From Hufsiella ginkgonis (lineage in GTDB: Bacteria; Bacteroidota; Bacteroidia; Sphingobacteriales; Sphingobacteriaceae): a stretch of DNA of 64,000 nucleotides. Shown piece by piece: positions 45,939-54,362 of this stretch; positions within the stretch are counted from its first letter, which is position 1, and each line of letters starts with the position of its first letter. A program made the position numbers and the translations under genes. The notes beneath the pieces were generated by a model. The model was given only the letters and a program-made list of their open reading frames with translations. It did no database searches and had not been told where the DNA came from. Location of the stretch: the NCBI RefSeq assembly GCF_009834915.1, contig NZ_WVHS01000001.1:1302001-1366000 (forward strand), in the 5' to 3' direction.

Positions 45939-46601
45939 TTACTGGAATATTACCGGCATTTGGCGGGTATACCGCGCATCGCCAACCAGGTCTGCCATAA
46001 AGCGTGCCACACTTTGCCTGGTTACCAGTAGTTTTGGTTTGGGTATGTTACCCAGCGACACGTGCACATCTTTGCCGTTGCCGCCATTTGTTAACCCAAC
46101 AGGCCGTACGATCACCCAATTCGTTAGCGCCGATGCTTCAAACAGTCGCTCCTGGCGTTCGTGGTCCTGGTATGCTACGCCGATGTTACTGTGCGCTATC
46201 AACCAGCGAAACCATCCCGGGAGATCGTTCCGGGTGTGCGATGTTCCCCAGGCAGAACAGATCACCACTCGTAAGCCGGGTGTATCTGTGCAGGCGCGGA
46301 TCAGCGCTTCGGCGGTGCCGGACAACAAACAGGGTGGTGTTCGGAGTTTCGCCCACGGCCAATCAGACAGGCGGGAAACGTTGAGCGCGGAAATGACGGC
46401 CGCACAGCCCTGTATCGCATGGCGGAGAAGGTCTTCATCGCGTACGTCGCCCTCGTAAACTACTATACCTGGTTGGGTGGGGAGTTTCGATTTGTTGCGC
46501 ACAATAACATGTACTGTGTAACCGCGCGAAAGCAGTTCGGTGAGAATACAGGATCCGAGACGGCCGGTTGCGCCAAGTAATAGAATCGGGTTCATGTGCA
46601 T
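45939..46601 (-). CDS. NAD(P)-binding atypical SDR (NmrA/YwnB-like)
   Basis: 220 residues. Rossmann motif ILLLGATGRLGSCILTELLSRGYTVHVIVR at residues 5-34, Asp-Val-Arg-Asp after strand 3, and IVRPVGLTNG near 170. No S-Y-K triad is clear, which fits redox-sensing or NAD(P)-binding members more than dehydrogenases. The two close ATGs (46601, 46595) are equivalent. A perfect 9-base-arm palindrome lies 39 bases upstream and may be its operator. Confidence 0.82.
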   Translation of the reverse strand: MHMNPILLLGATGRLGSCILTELLSRGYTVHVIVRNKSKLPTQPGIVVYEGDVRDEDLLRHAIQGCAAVISALNVSRLSDWPWAKLRTPPCLLSGTAEALIRACTDTPGLRVVICSAWGTSHTRNDLPGWFRWLIAHSNIGVAYQDHERQERLFEASALTNWVIVRPVGLTNGGNGKDVHVSLGNIPKPKLLVTRQSVARFMADLVGDARYTRQMPVIFQ

Positions 46602-46640
46602 GGATACCTGTGCGGGTTTAAGAGCACAGGCAGGATAAAA

Positions 46641-46659
46641 GTGCGAAAATTTTTCGCAC
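46641..46659. promoter_or_regulatory. Perfect palindrome GTGCGAAAA-T-TTTTCGCAC
   Basis: Two nine-base arms around a single T, 39 bases upstream of the SDR-like gene at 45939-46601 and 207 bases before the hydrolase gene. It has no U-tract, so it is more like a repressor site than a terminator. No matching regulator is adjacent. The rest of 46602-46866 shows nothing else clear. Confidence 0.55.
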
Positions 46660-46866
46660 AGGACAATCTTATATGATTACATCAGGATGCCAGCCCGCAA
46701 TCTTATCCTTCTTTGGTGGAGGTGGCTGCAGGCCGGGGGAGATAGCAAATCTTACCCCGTTACCCGGGAACGGGTCTGCGATGGAAACGAACAAGCGCGA
46801 TGTTGAGGGAGCATGAATTGACTGGTAATATTTTCTTCTATCTTAGCCTGTATAACCTCTTCCGCT

Positions 46867-47814
46867 ATGCGCTGCACGACCCTCATCCTCGTCTTACTCC
46901 ACTCCCTTCTCTACGCCCAAACCGTCAATTCCGAAACCGACGGCAAATACTACACCGTTAACGGCGCCAAACTTTGGGTCGTCACCGTTGGCAAAGGCGA
47001 TCCGCTCGTTCTTATAGCCGGCGGCCCCGGTGGCGCTCATCCCGGCCTGCGCAGTTTCGATCCGCTGGCCGCCAGCGGCCACCGGCTCATCTATTTCGAC
47101 GCTTTCGGCCGCGGCAAATCCGACACCGCAAAAGCAGTAACCGAGTACACCCTTCAACGCGACGTCGACGACCTCGAAGGCCTCCGCATCGCCCTCAAGC
47201 TGGATAAGATCAGCGTGCTGGGCCATTCGTATGGCAGCCTCGTTGCCCAGGGGTACGCCGTAAAGTACGGTGCGCATCTCAGCCACCTTATTATCGCCAA
47301 CGGCTTTCACAGCTTCGTGATGTGGCAGGAGAACGACGATAACTACAACCGGGAGATAAAAACCAATTATCCCGAAGTATGGGCAGAGCTGATGCAGGTC
47401 CGCGAAAAAGGCGCCGTTTCCAGCGACCAGCAGCACCAGGACATCTACGGCCGCATACCTTACGGCTTCCTGTACGCGTACAACCCCGAAAAATTCGTCC
47501 CCACCGGCAAAAAGCCTTACCCCAATTCGTTCAACACCAGGCTTTATTACCAGATGGTAGGCAAAGACGGCGATTTTATCGTAGGCAACGACATCGGGAA
47601 CTTCGACTACCGCAAACAGCTGAAGGACCTGGAAATGCCGGTGCTCATCATCGCCGGGCGGTACGATCGCGTGGCGGTGCCGTGGATGCAGGTGAAATAC
47701 AAAGATTATTGCCCGCAGGCACAGTTCGTGATGTTCGAAAAATCGGGGCATAATCCGCAGGTGGAAGAGCCGGAAAAAGAGTTTGAGGTGATCAACGGGT
47801 TTTTGAAGAAGTAA
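46867..47814 (+). CDS. Secreted alpha/beta hydrolase, proline-iminopeptidase-like (S33)
   Basis: 315 residues with a signal peptide (LILVLLHSLLYA-Q). Oxyanion region LVLIAGGPGGAHPG near 49-62 (the GGPGG of S33 enzymes), nucleophile elbow VLGHSYGSLVAQGYA near 118-132, Asp in IAGRYDRVAVP and His in EKSGHNPQVEEPE. It should release N-terminal proline or hydrolyse esters. The local DNA is unusually rich in CG-starting codons on the opposite frame, producing long open antisense frames, but only the plus frame shows motifs. No operon partner. Confidence 0.88.
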   Translation: MRCTTLILVLLHSLLYAQTVNSETDGKYYTVNGAKLWVVTVGKGDPLVLIAGGPGGAHPGLRSFDPLAASGHRLIYFDAFGRGKSDTAKAVTEYTLQRDVDDLEGLRIALKLDKISVLGHSYGSLVAQGYAVKYGAHLSHLIIANGFHSFVMWQENDDNYNREIKTNYPEVWAELMQVREKGAVSSDQQHQDIYGRIPYGFLYAYNPEKFVPTGKKPYPNSFNTRLYYQMVGKDGDFIVGNDIGNFDYRKQLKDLEMPVLIIAGRYDRVAVPWMQVKYKDYCPQAQFVMFEKSGHNPQVEEPEKEFEVINGFLKK

Positions 47815-47847
47815 CGTTTCCTTTTATCCCGACACGTTCCTGCAAAT

Positions 47848-48972
47848 TCATCGCCCTTTTAGCTCTTTTAACCCGTAAAAACTCCCCCGCCACCAGATTC
47901 CGCCCTGCCATAGCGTGATCACCATCGACTTAACTATGATCCACGCCATAAGCCCCCCGGCGAACCACATAAGCCCCCCGTTCCATTTTCCGTCGCCTGG
48001 CCGGAGTGCTACTATTAGCACCTGGCATAACAGGATGGCGGCACCTAATACGCGGCAGGCATCATCGGGCCAAAGCAACCCGAGCGGTACCGGCAGGCAA
48101 AAGATCAGCAGCGCAGCCATAGCGCCGGCGGTAGCGAGCACCGGGTTATAGTTCGACACTGCGAAAGTATTTTTCATCAGCCCATCGATAAATTCGCGAA
48201 GGTTGCGGTACCACTCCAATTGGACCATGCCTTCGCCGTTCACTACGTCCTGCCGGAACCCGGCGGCTTTGATGAATTCACCCAGCTTAAGATCGTCGTC
48301 GGGCCGCATACGCAGGGCGGGCACTGCTGCTGCTTGCGCATATACGCTGCGGCGCACCAGGTTGAACGCTCCCACGCCGAAGGCCGCCTTCGATTTCGGG
48401 TTGCGCACCGCCCAGGGCCGCACTTTAAGCTCGAGCATGACGGCGAAGGTAGACAGTACCCGGTTAAGCAGCGCCGAACGCGACCGCACGTGCGGCAAAG
48501 CCGTGAGATGGTCGAGCTGTTGCCGCTGCACAACAGCCATCGCTTTGCTAAGCGTTTCGGGGTGGAACACAATATCCGCATCCGTAAACAGCAGCCATTC
48601 CGCCTGCGAGGCGAGGAAGCCCTGGTAAAGCGCATGGTTCTTGCCCAGCCATCCCGGCGGAAGCTCCTGGACGGTATGTACTATGATCGGGAGGGTTTGT
48701 GCAAGCCGTTCGAGGATCTGCGGGGTGCGGTCGGTAGAGCGATCGTTCACCACTACGATACGGTAACCAGGGTAGCGCATACGGGTAAGGCTCGAGAGCG
48801 CTTGTTCCACGTCGTTTTCCTCGTTGCGCATGGCCACCACGATGTCCACTGCGGGCGTGCGGGCCATGGCGGCGTCGCAATCGCGCAGGTGGCTGATCCG
48901 GCGGCTGTTAGCCACCAGGTAAATGGTCATGCCGATCCAAAGCAATAAACAAGCGAAAAGATAATAAAACAT
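47848..48972 (-). CDS. Membrane family 2 glycosyltransferase (HpnB/CruG-like)
   Basis: 374 residues from the ATG at 48972, which opens the first membrane helix (MFYYLFACLLLWIGMTIYLV). GT-A motifs: VDIVVAMRNEENDVEQAL, VVVNDRSTDRTPQIL, WLGKNHALYQG, LLFTDADIVFHPET. Three C-terminal helices (about 275-350). Same architecture as the carotenoid-cluster enzyme at 517-1608 but not in a pigment operon; lipid-linked sugar transfer, for example to hopanoid or glycolipid, is possible. Acceptor unknown. Confidence 0.84.
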   Translation of the reverse strand: MFYYLFACLLLWIGMTIYLVANSRRISHLRDCDAAMARTPAVDIVVAMRNEENDVEQALSSLTRMRYPGYRIVVVNDRSTDRTPQILERLAQTLPIIVHTVQELPPGWLGKNHALYQGFLASQAEWLLFTDADIVFHPETLSKAMAVVQRQQLDHLTALPHVRSRSALLNRVLSTFAVMLELKVRPWAVRNPKSKAAFGVGAFNLVRRSVYAQAAAVPALRMRPDDDLKLGEFIKAAGFRQDVVNGEGMVQLEWYRNLREFIDGLMKNTFAVSNYNPVLATAGAMAALLIFCLPVPLGLLWPDDACRVLGAAILLCQVLIVALRPGDGKWNGGLMWFAGGLMAWIIVKSMVITLWQGGIWWRGSFYGLKELKGR

Positions 48973-49179
48973 GGGCCAGGATGAGGAGGCAAAGGTAGCA
49001 TGATGATCGTATTGCACAAACAACCCGCGAGCCAATGCGTTGATTGGGCATACTTTCAATGTTTATGTATTCACTCAAGATCATCTCTTCTGCTACGACC
49101 ATGCTGAAGGAGTTGCTGAGGTGGACGAGGGGGCTGGAGATGATCAGGAAAGAACCCTGACACCTGTTTCTCAACTAGT

Positions 49180-49395
49180 ATGACACCCTACAAAAGTAAA
49201 AGCGGCAAACCTTCAGGCGTAACGGCTTATGAGACCGGCGGGAATTTCATTAAAGTCGAATTCAATCACGCCCAGGTTTATACTTATAGCTACCGCAGTG
49301 CCGGACGGCAAATGGTTGAAGAAATGAAAACCCGGGCGCTGGCGGGACAGGGGTTAAGTACGTTTATCAGCCAGAATGATCCCGGGTACGTTTAA
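49180..49395 (+). CDS. Small KTSC-like protein
   Basis: 71 residues. FIKVEFNHAQVYTYSYRSAGRQ and the later MKTRALAGQGLSTFISQNDP follow the pattern of KTSC domains (aromatic strand, short helix, glycine, small-residue end), which are associated with nucleic-acid-related or phage proteins. Assignment is tentative. It stands alone between a GT2 gene and a histidine kinase. A 33-residue frame at 49059-49160 just upstream is not supported. Confidence 0.55.
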   Translation: MTPYKSKSGKPSGVTAYETGGNFIKVEFNHAQVYTYSYRSAGRQMVEEMKTRALAGQGLSTFISQNDPGYV

Positions 49396-49464
49396 GTCAC
49401 TGCGTTGTAAATGCATACTGGTTGCCGCCCAGGTTTAACGCGAACCCTGTAAGAAAATCTATTC

Positions 49465-51669
49465 CTATTTCACCCCGACCACAAATACCGCCCCTCCGCC
49501 ATCCCTGTTCTCCACGCCAATCGTCCCCCCATGCCCCTTCGTTACGATATCATAGCTTAGCGACAACCCCAGCCCCGTTCCCTCCCCCGTAGCCTTCGTC
49601 GTAAAAAACGGCTGAAAGATCTTATCCTTTATCCCATCCGGGATCCCCGGACCATTATCACCTACCCGGATCTCAACGCCGCCGGCTACCTGGCGCGTCG
49701 TTACCGTTACCTGTGGATGGTATTGCTCCCCTTCCTGGAATTTCTTCTGCTGTGTAGCCTGGAACGCATTATTAAACAAGTTCAGCAACACCCTCCCGAA
49801 ATCCTGCGGGATCACGTTCACCTTCGGCAGCCCGGCATCAAAATCCGTTACCAGTTCCGCGTTAAAGCTTTTGTCCTTCGCCCGGATGCCGTGATAGCTC
49901 AGCCGCAGGTATTCCTCGGCCAGCGCGTTCAGGTCCGTAAGCTCCTTTTGCCCCGTGCTCGCGCGCGAATGCTGCAGCATACCCTTCACGATATTATCCG
50001 CCCGCTTGCCGTGGTGCGTGATCTTTTCCAGGTTCAGCTCCAGGTCGTCTGCAATGGCCGAAACATCCGTCCATTCCCTGTTTTCTATTCCCTCCTTTAT
50101 CTCTTTCACCAGCTCCGCGCTCACCTCCGAAAAGTTATTCACGAAGTTTAACGGATTCTGGATCTCGTGCGCGATCCCCGCGGTCAGCTCCCCCAGCGAC
50201 GCCATTTTTTCCGACTGGATCAACTGGTTTTGCGTTTGCCGCAATTCCTCCATCGACCGTTTAAGCTCCGCCGTCCGTTCCTCCACCTCCTGCTCCAGCT
50301 TTACTTTTTGGGCCGCTATCAGCTCGCTGCGTTCCGCATCCCGTTCCCGGGCCATCCGTTCGGCATCCAACGCACGCTGCGCGTTTTCGTTCGACACCCT
50401 GCGGAAGCGATCGAAGAGCGACCAGGACATCACGCTAATTCCCCAGAACAGGGATCCGGTCATGGCAAGCCTGAACAGCCAATTGGCGGTATCCAGGATG
50501 GCTATATTTCCAGCGACTGCGCCGATAATTATACCAGCGAATGTCAGCAGGAATGGGCCTAGCGCCAGCGCGAAAATGCGCGCCGACGCATCTTTTTTTA
50601 CTAATACAAGCACCATCGTTACGGCGATGGCGGGTACCATACCCAGTAACAGGGAAGCTGCCACCGTATCGGCATACAATATTCCCTCTTTCCAAAGGGG
50701 GGTGATCACCATACGCTCCAAAACTATGATGGCTATCGCTACAATACTGGTCACGTTTAAGATCTTGTTCCACCGGGGATAATGTTTTTTGATGTTAAGG
50801 AAGTACCTTATTGTATAAAGGAGCGTATAAAGCATGACGACACTCACCAGCGAATAATAACCCACCACCCCGGGTTGATCGCGCACGATAAATGTGAGTG
50901 CCGCATGGCGGGTCGTAGTGAGCAGCAACGCCAACAGGAACACTGCGTAAATGACATAGATCCGTTCTTTGATGGCGAAAAAAACGAACAGGTTAAATAA
51001 CGCTGCAAATAACAGGAAGCCGATCATCGTCCCCTCGAAAATGCCGATAGTAAACCGGGCGTCGTTATCCACGTACTGTTCACTAACCACCCGGTCCCTG
51101 AATCCTATCGCCACCGCGACAGACAACAACCCCACCTCTACGTAATTCCGTTCGTACACGGTAAGCTCGCCGTGCGCCGGAATTACCAATACGATGTAGC
51201 AGATCTGTTTAAGCCCGCTCCTTTCGCGCCAGGGCACCCTCTCGCCGGTTACGTACCGGACCCATTTTCCGCCGTTTATGGAGGCGTTCACCTCGGCCCG
51301 GTCGATTCCATTTTCTGCGATGGCGATGCTCACCGGCCGGTCTAACGCGTTTCTTAGCCGGTAACGCAACCATAACGTATGCAGGCGCTTAGGGAACTCC
51401 CTGTTCGCAACCGTATAATTGAACAGCTTGCGTTTGGCCGGAGATAGTACGTCGTTCAGTTTTAACCCGGCATCGTTGTCGCCAAGGTATTGCCAATACT
51501 TGTGGGAGAGGTTAACGGTGTCGGCAGTGTCGGTAACGACCACATAGGGTGGCGGAAATTTGTCCTGGGCGAAGGAGAAGCTGGAGAAAAGGAGGAGGAA
51601 GATAAGGATTGAGGCTGATCGGACGACGCAGTCAGGCAGGGCCGTAAGTTTGTGATGGGTGGAGGGCAT
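49465..51669 (-). CDS. Sensor histidine kinase with 7TM-DISM-type sensor
   Basis: 734 residues. Signal peptide (ILIFLLLFSSFSFA-Q), an extracellular 7TMR-DISMED2-like beta domain (about 60-185), seven membrane helices (about 205-415), a coiled coil (about 420-480), then HisKA with the phosphorylated His in GELTAGIAHEIQNPLNFVNNF and a HATPase domain with N box LLNLFNNAFQAT, G1 GDNGPGIP and G2 GEGTGLGLSL. No receiver domain and no adjacent response regulator, so its partner is elsewhere. It is 3' to the glucan-degradation genes on the same strand, but a gap and the terminator at 52671-52704 argue against one operon. Confidence 0.9.
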   Translation of the reverse strand: MPSTHHKLTALPDCVVRSASILIFLLLFSSFSFAQDKFPPPYVVVTDTADTVNLSHKYWQYLGDNDAGLKLNDVLSPAKRKLFNYTVANREFPKRLHTLWLRYRLRNALDRPVSIAIAENGIDRAEVNASINGGKWVRYVTGERVPWRERSGLKQICYIVLVIPAHGELTVYERNYVEVGLLSVAVAIGFRDRVVSEQYVDNDARFTIGIFEGTMIGFLLFAALFNLFVFFAIKERIYVIYAVFLLALLLTTTRHAALTFIVRDQPGVVGYYSLVSVVMLYTLLYTIRYFLNIKKHYPRWNKILNVTSIVAIAIIVLERMVITPLWKEGILYADTVAASLLLGMVPAIAVTMVLVLVKKDASARIFALALGPFLLTFAGIIIGAVAGNIAILDTANWLFRLAMTGSLFWGISVMSWSLFDRFRRVSNENAQRALDAERMARERDAERSELIAAQKVKLEQEVEERTAELKRSMEELRQTQNQLIQSEKMASLGELTAGIAHEIQNPLNFVNNFSEVSAELVKEIKEGIENREWTDVSAIADDLELNLEKITHHGKRADNIVKGMLQHSRASTGQKELTDLNALAEEYLRLSYHGIRAKDKSFNAELVTDFDAGLPKVNVIPQDFGRVLLNLFNNAFQATQQKKFQEGEQYHPQVTVTTRQVAGGVEIRVGDNGPGIPDGIKDKIFQPFFTTKATGEGTGLGLSLSYDIVTKGHGGTIGVENRDGGGAVFVVGVK

Positions 51670-51749
51670 GAGATATAAGGCGGCTAGAAAGCTAAGATAA
51701 TAAACGGCGAGCAGCTACTTTCTAAGGAGCGAAATTTTGCGTAAGGTCC

Positions 51750-52667
51750 CTAAAAACCCACCCGAACCCCCAATCCAATCCACCCCCCTTTCCCTTTCAC
51801 CTCGTTTAGCCGCGTGTACAGGCTGCCGCCATCCGCCAGGAATAATTCATCGGTTCCGGCTGCCGTAACTGAATAAAATGCCATCGCCTCCGCAAATACC
51901 GATAGCGTTTTGTTAACAGCTTTACTTGCTATGACCTTCGATTTTAACACGTACCCTTTTGCCTCGTGTTTAAAGCTCACCGGGTGAGCGAACGCGTCTA
52001 TCCTTTTCCAATCCGCTTTGGCGGAAAAACTCGCCTGGCAATAATTGATGTCCAGCTGCAGCCTGGCAGTAGACGGCCTGCCGGTTTCGATCTTCAACCC
52101 GGCGTAAGGGCCTGCCCAGGATGTTCGATAGGTGCTGTTAAGGTCGGCGTCGCCTGTCGTGATTTCATTACTTAGTATGATTAACGATTGCCTCGTATCT
52201 TCAAAACCGGCAAAGCCGGAGAGCCGGATCTTTTTGCCGGTAAAAAACCGGTACCCGGCCCCGGCGGCTAAATAGGAGGTGTTGCCTTTGGTTTCCAGGG
52301 TCGCCTGGTAGGAAGGCATCGTGCGGTTATCCTGCTGGTAGTCCGTATCGTTTACTTTGCCAGAAGAAACCGTGCTTCGATCATAGGACGCGGTTAACAT
52401 AATCCGACCCCAAATACCGAACGCAACCGAGGTGCCGATACCCGGACCGCTCACCTTCTTCCACGCCAGTTCGGAATATATATTGGGATTTTGACCCTGC
52501 AAATTCCCGGCGATAGACCACCGGAGATCTTCCTGTTTGTAAAACGCATGGGTTTGTATGGATAACCTTTCATTTTTACTGCCGCTCTCCTGGGCGCGGG
52601 CCGTAGTGCTCAAAAGCACGATGGTGCATACAAAAGCCAAAAAATCCCGGTGGTACATCAGCATCAT
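51750..52667 (-). CDS. Outer-membrane-like beta protein of unknown function
   Basis: 305 residues from the ATG at 52667 (52664 and 52658 are alternatives), followed by a signal peptide (FLAFVCTIVLLSTTARA-Q). The mature part is alternating strands (ARLQLDINYCQASFSAKADW; YVLKSKVIASKAVNKTLSVFAEAMAF) and ends in GKGGWIGLGVRVGF, whose terminal Phe is the outer-membrane barrel signature. Not assigned to a family. Its start lies just beyond the GH16 terminator, so it is likely a separate unit. Confidence 0.68.
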   Translation of the reverse strand: MMLMYHRDFLAFVCTIVLLSTTARAQESGSKNERLSIQTHAFYKQEDLRWSIAGNLQGQNPNIYSELAWKKVSGPGIGTSVAFGIWGRIMLTASYDRSTVSSGKVNDTDYQQDNRTMPSYQATLETKGNTSYLAAGAGYRFFTGKKIRLSGFAGFEDTRQSLIILSNEITTGDADLNSTYRTSWAGPYAGLKIETGRPSTARLQLDINYCQASFSAKADWKRIDAFAHPVSFKHEAKGYVLKSKVIASKAVNKTLSVFAEAMAFYSVTAAGTDELFLADGGSLYTRLNEVKGKGGWIGLGVRVGF

Positions 52668-52670
52668 AAG

Positions 52671-52704
52671 AAAAAGCCCGCTCAAAGTATTTCATTCGAG
52701 CGGG
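52671..52704 (-). terminator. Intrinsic terminator of the GH30-GH16 operon
   Basis: On the minus strand CCCGCTC (52704-52698) pairs with GAGCGGG (52683-52677) around a 14-base loop and is followed by CTTTTT. It lies 25 bases after the GH16 stop and just before the next gene's start, so it closes the glucanase operon. Confidence 0.8.
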
Positions 52705-52728
52705 ATGTAAATTTATAGGAAGATAGGA

Positions 52729-53106
52729 TTAAAAATAGCTGAACGCCTCCCAGCCGCTGATAGACGTCCGGTTACAGGTCATGTCGGCGGTGCCGTTTTC
52801 CGACGAGATATACCTCCCGTTATTCCCCCGCAGGGAGATCTTTCCGTCGGCATTCACCACCCAGTCGAATTTTTCCCAGTCGCCAATGCTGGTACGGTTG
52901 CAGGTGATGGCCTGGGCGCCGTTTTCCGACGACACATATTTCCCCATACTTCGCAACGCGATCTTGCCTCCCCCGGCATCAATTACGGTGTATCGTTCCC
53001 AGTCGCCGGCGGCGGTTTTATCGCACCGCATGGGCTGCGTTCCGTTCTGGCCGCATACCAGCAGGTTGTTATTTCCGCGCAGCGAGATCACTTGCCCGAT
53101 AGGCGC
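52729..53106 (-). repeat. Beta-trefoil module copy 1 (in GH16)
   Basis: Codes for [14 protein letters not shown] to the C-terminus, 125 residues. By eye about three quarters identical to copy 2 at 53982-54362. Each module has three internal repeats with LRG or LRS starts, SENG or QNG turns and a closing W-E pair. Layout matches fascin-like trefoils and, from memory, family 92 carbohydrate-binding modules that bind beta-1,6 and beta-1,3 glucan. Confidence 0.85.
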
Positions 53107-53943
53107 GCTGCCGGATGTTTCCACCGCGTTATATACCCTTACGTAATCTACGTACATGCTGGCGGGAAGCTTACCCTGGTCGATGGTCTGGCCGGGTAAA
53201 TTGCCGCCCACGGCCATATTCAATAAAATGAAGAACGGCTTATGGAATTCTTCGGTGCTGTTGATGTTATTGGCGATGTTGGCCGTATGAAATTGCACCC
53301 CGTCAACGAACCAGGCGATGGAGCTGGAATTCCAGTCGATACGGTATGTATGATAATCCCCGGGGCTGGTAGTCGTATTTCCGCCATATTGCGAATAACC
53401 GTTCGGGCCGTTCCAATGTATAGTGCCTAAAACACTGGTTGAAGTATTTACATGTTCCATAATATCGATCTCCCCGGAAGCCGGCCAGCCCACGGAACCG
53501 ATATTGGCGCCCAGCATCCAGAATGCGGGCCACAATCCCTGGCCCATCGGTAATTTCATCCGGGCCTCGATCCGCCCGTACGTAAATTGTCTTTTCCCGG
53601 CGGTTTGCATCCTCGCCGAAGTATACTGATTGCTGCCCACGGTTTGTTTCCTGGCCGTTATCACCAGGTTGCCGTTCGCTACGGAGGCGTTCGACGACTG
53701 GTAATATTGCTGCTCGTTGTTCCCCCAGCCCCCGCCGCCGGTTTCGAAGTTCCAATTTGCCGTATTTACCGATGAGCCGTCAAACTCGTCTGCCCATACC
53801 AGCTGGTAGGTTAACGCACGGGGTGCGGTAGTGGTTAACTCCTCCTGCGGCGACACCGTAGTACTTTTTTTACATGCAGCAACTATCAACAATAGTCCGC
53901 AGGAACAGGCAAGCAACTGTTTGCCTAACGCTTTTGATTTCAT
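52729..53943 (-). CDS. GH16 endo-beta-glucanase lipoprotein with C-terminal beta-trefoil module
   Basis: 404 residues. Lipobox VAAC (Cys24). GH16 domain about 45-275: [38 protein letters not shown], and the catalytic ExDxxE as GEIDIMEH with Glu158, Asp160 and Glu163, the laminarinase type. C-terminal residues 280-404 hold three beta-trefoil repeats, each ending in GDWE or SGWE (see repeat entry). Anchored on the outer membrane, it should cut beta-1,3-linked glucan. It is the second gene of an operon with a GH30, 38 bases downstream of it. Exact linkage preference is inferred from the motif. Confidence 0.9.
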   Translation of the reverse strand: MKSKALGKQLLACSCGLLLIVAACKKSTTVSPQEELTTTAPRALTYQLVWADEFDGSSVNTANWNFETGGGGWGNNEQQYYQSSNASVANGNLVITARKQTVGSNQYTSARMQTAGKRQFTYGRIEARMKLPMGQGLWPAFWMLGANIGSVGWPASGEIDIMEHVNTSTSVLGTIHWNGPNGYSQYGGNTTTSPGDYHTYRIDWNSSSIAWFVDGVQFHTANIANNINSTEEFHKPFFILLNMAVGGNLPGQTIDQGKLPASMYVDYVRVYNAVETSGSAPIGQVISLRGNNNLLVCGQNGTQPMRCDKTAAGDWERYTVIDAGGGKIALRSMGKYVSSENGAQAITCNRTSIGDWEKFDWVVNADGKISLRGNNGRYISSENGTADMTCNRTSISGWEAFSYF

Positions 53944-53981
53944 AAGTTCTGTAATTAAATGGTTTATTGAGAGCGCTTAGG

Positions 53982-54362
53982 TTAGTTTAAACTGAAGGCT
54001 TCCCACCCCGAAATAGAGGGCCTGTTGCATTTCATCACATCGGTCCCGTTTTCCGAACACACGTACATACCGTTATTACCACGTAAGGAGATCTTACCGT
54101 CGGCATTTACCACCCAGTCGAATTTCTCCCAGTCGCCCACTGTCGTCCTGGTACAGGTCATGCCCGAAGCCGCCCCGTTTTCGGAGGACACATACTTGCT
54201 CATGCTTCTTAAAGCTACTTTCCCTGCACCGGCATCCACTACGGTGAACCGTTCCCAGTCGCCGGCAACGGCTTTGTCGCATCGCATGGCCTGTGTGCCG
54301 TTCTGGCCGCAAACGAACTGGTTATTAATGCCGCGTAAGCTGATCACCTGGCCGATCGGAGC
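53982..54362 (-). repeat. Beta-trefoil module copy 2 (in GH30)
   Basis: Codes for the last 126 residues of the GH30 enzyme, beginning [14 protein letters not shown]. Segments such as [20 protein letters not shown] are identical in both copies. One codon insertion relative to copy 1 (NGAAS versus NGA). The modules end both genes at the same point, so this is a shared C-terminal cassette. Confidence 0.85.

Noticed and set aside
46894-47751. Long antisense open frame opposite the S33 hydrolase
   Set aside because: Composition is repetitive (Val/Glu/His-rich) with no motif; the plus frame has signal peptide, nucleophile elbow and triad. It is a by-product of codon bias.
49059-49160. 33-codon plus-strand frame before the KTSC-like gene
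   Set aside because: No ribosome binding or promoter signal and overlaps the region upstream of a divergent gene; chance is likely.
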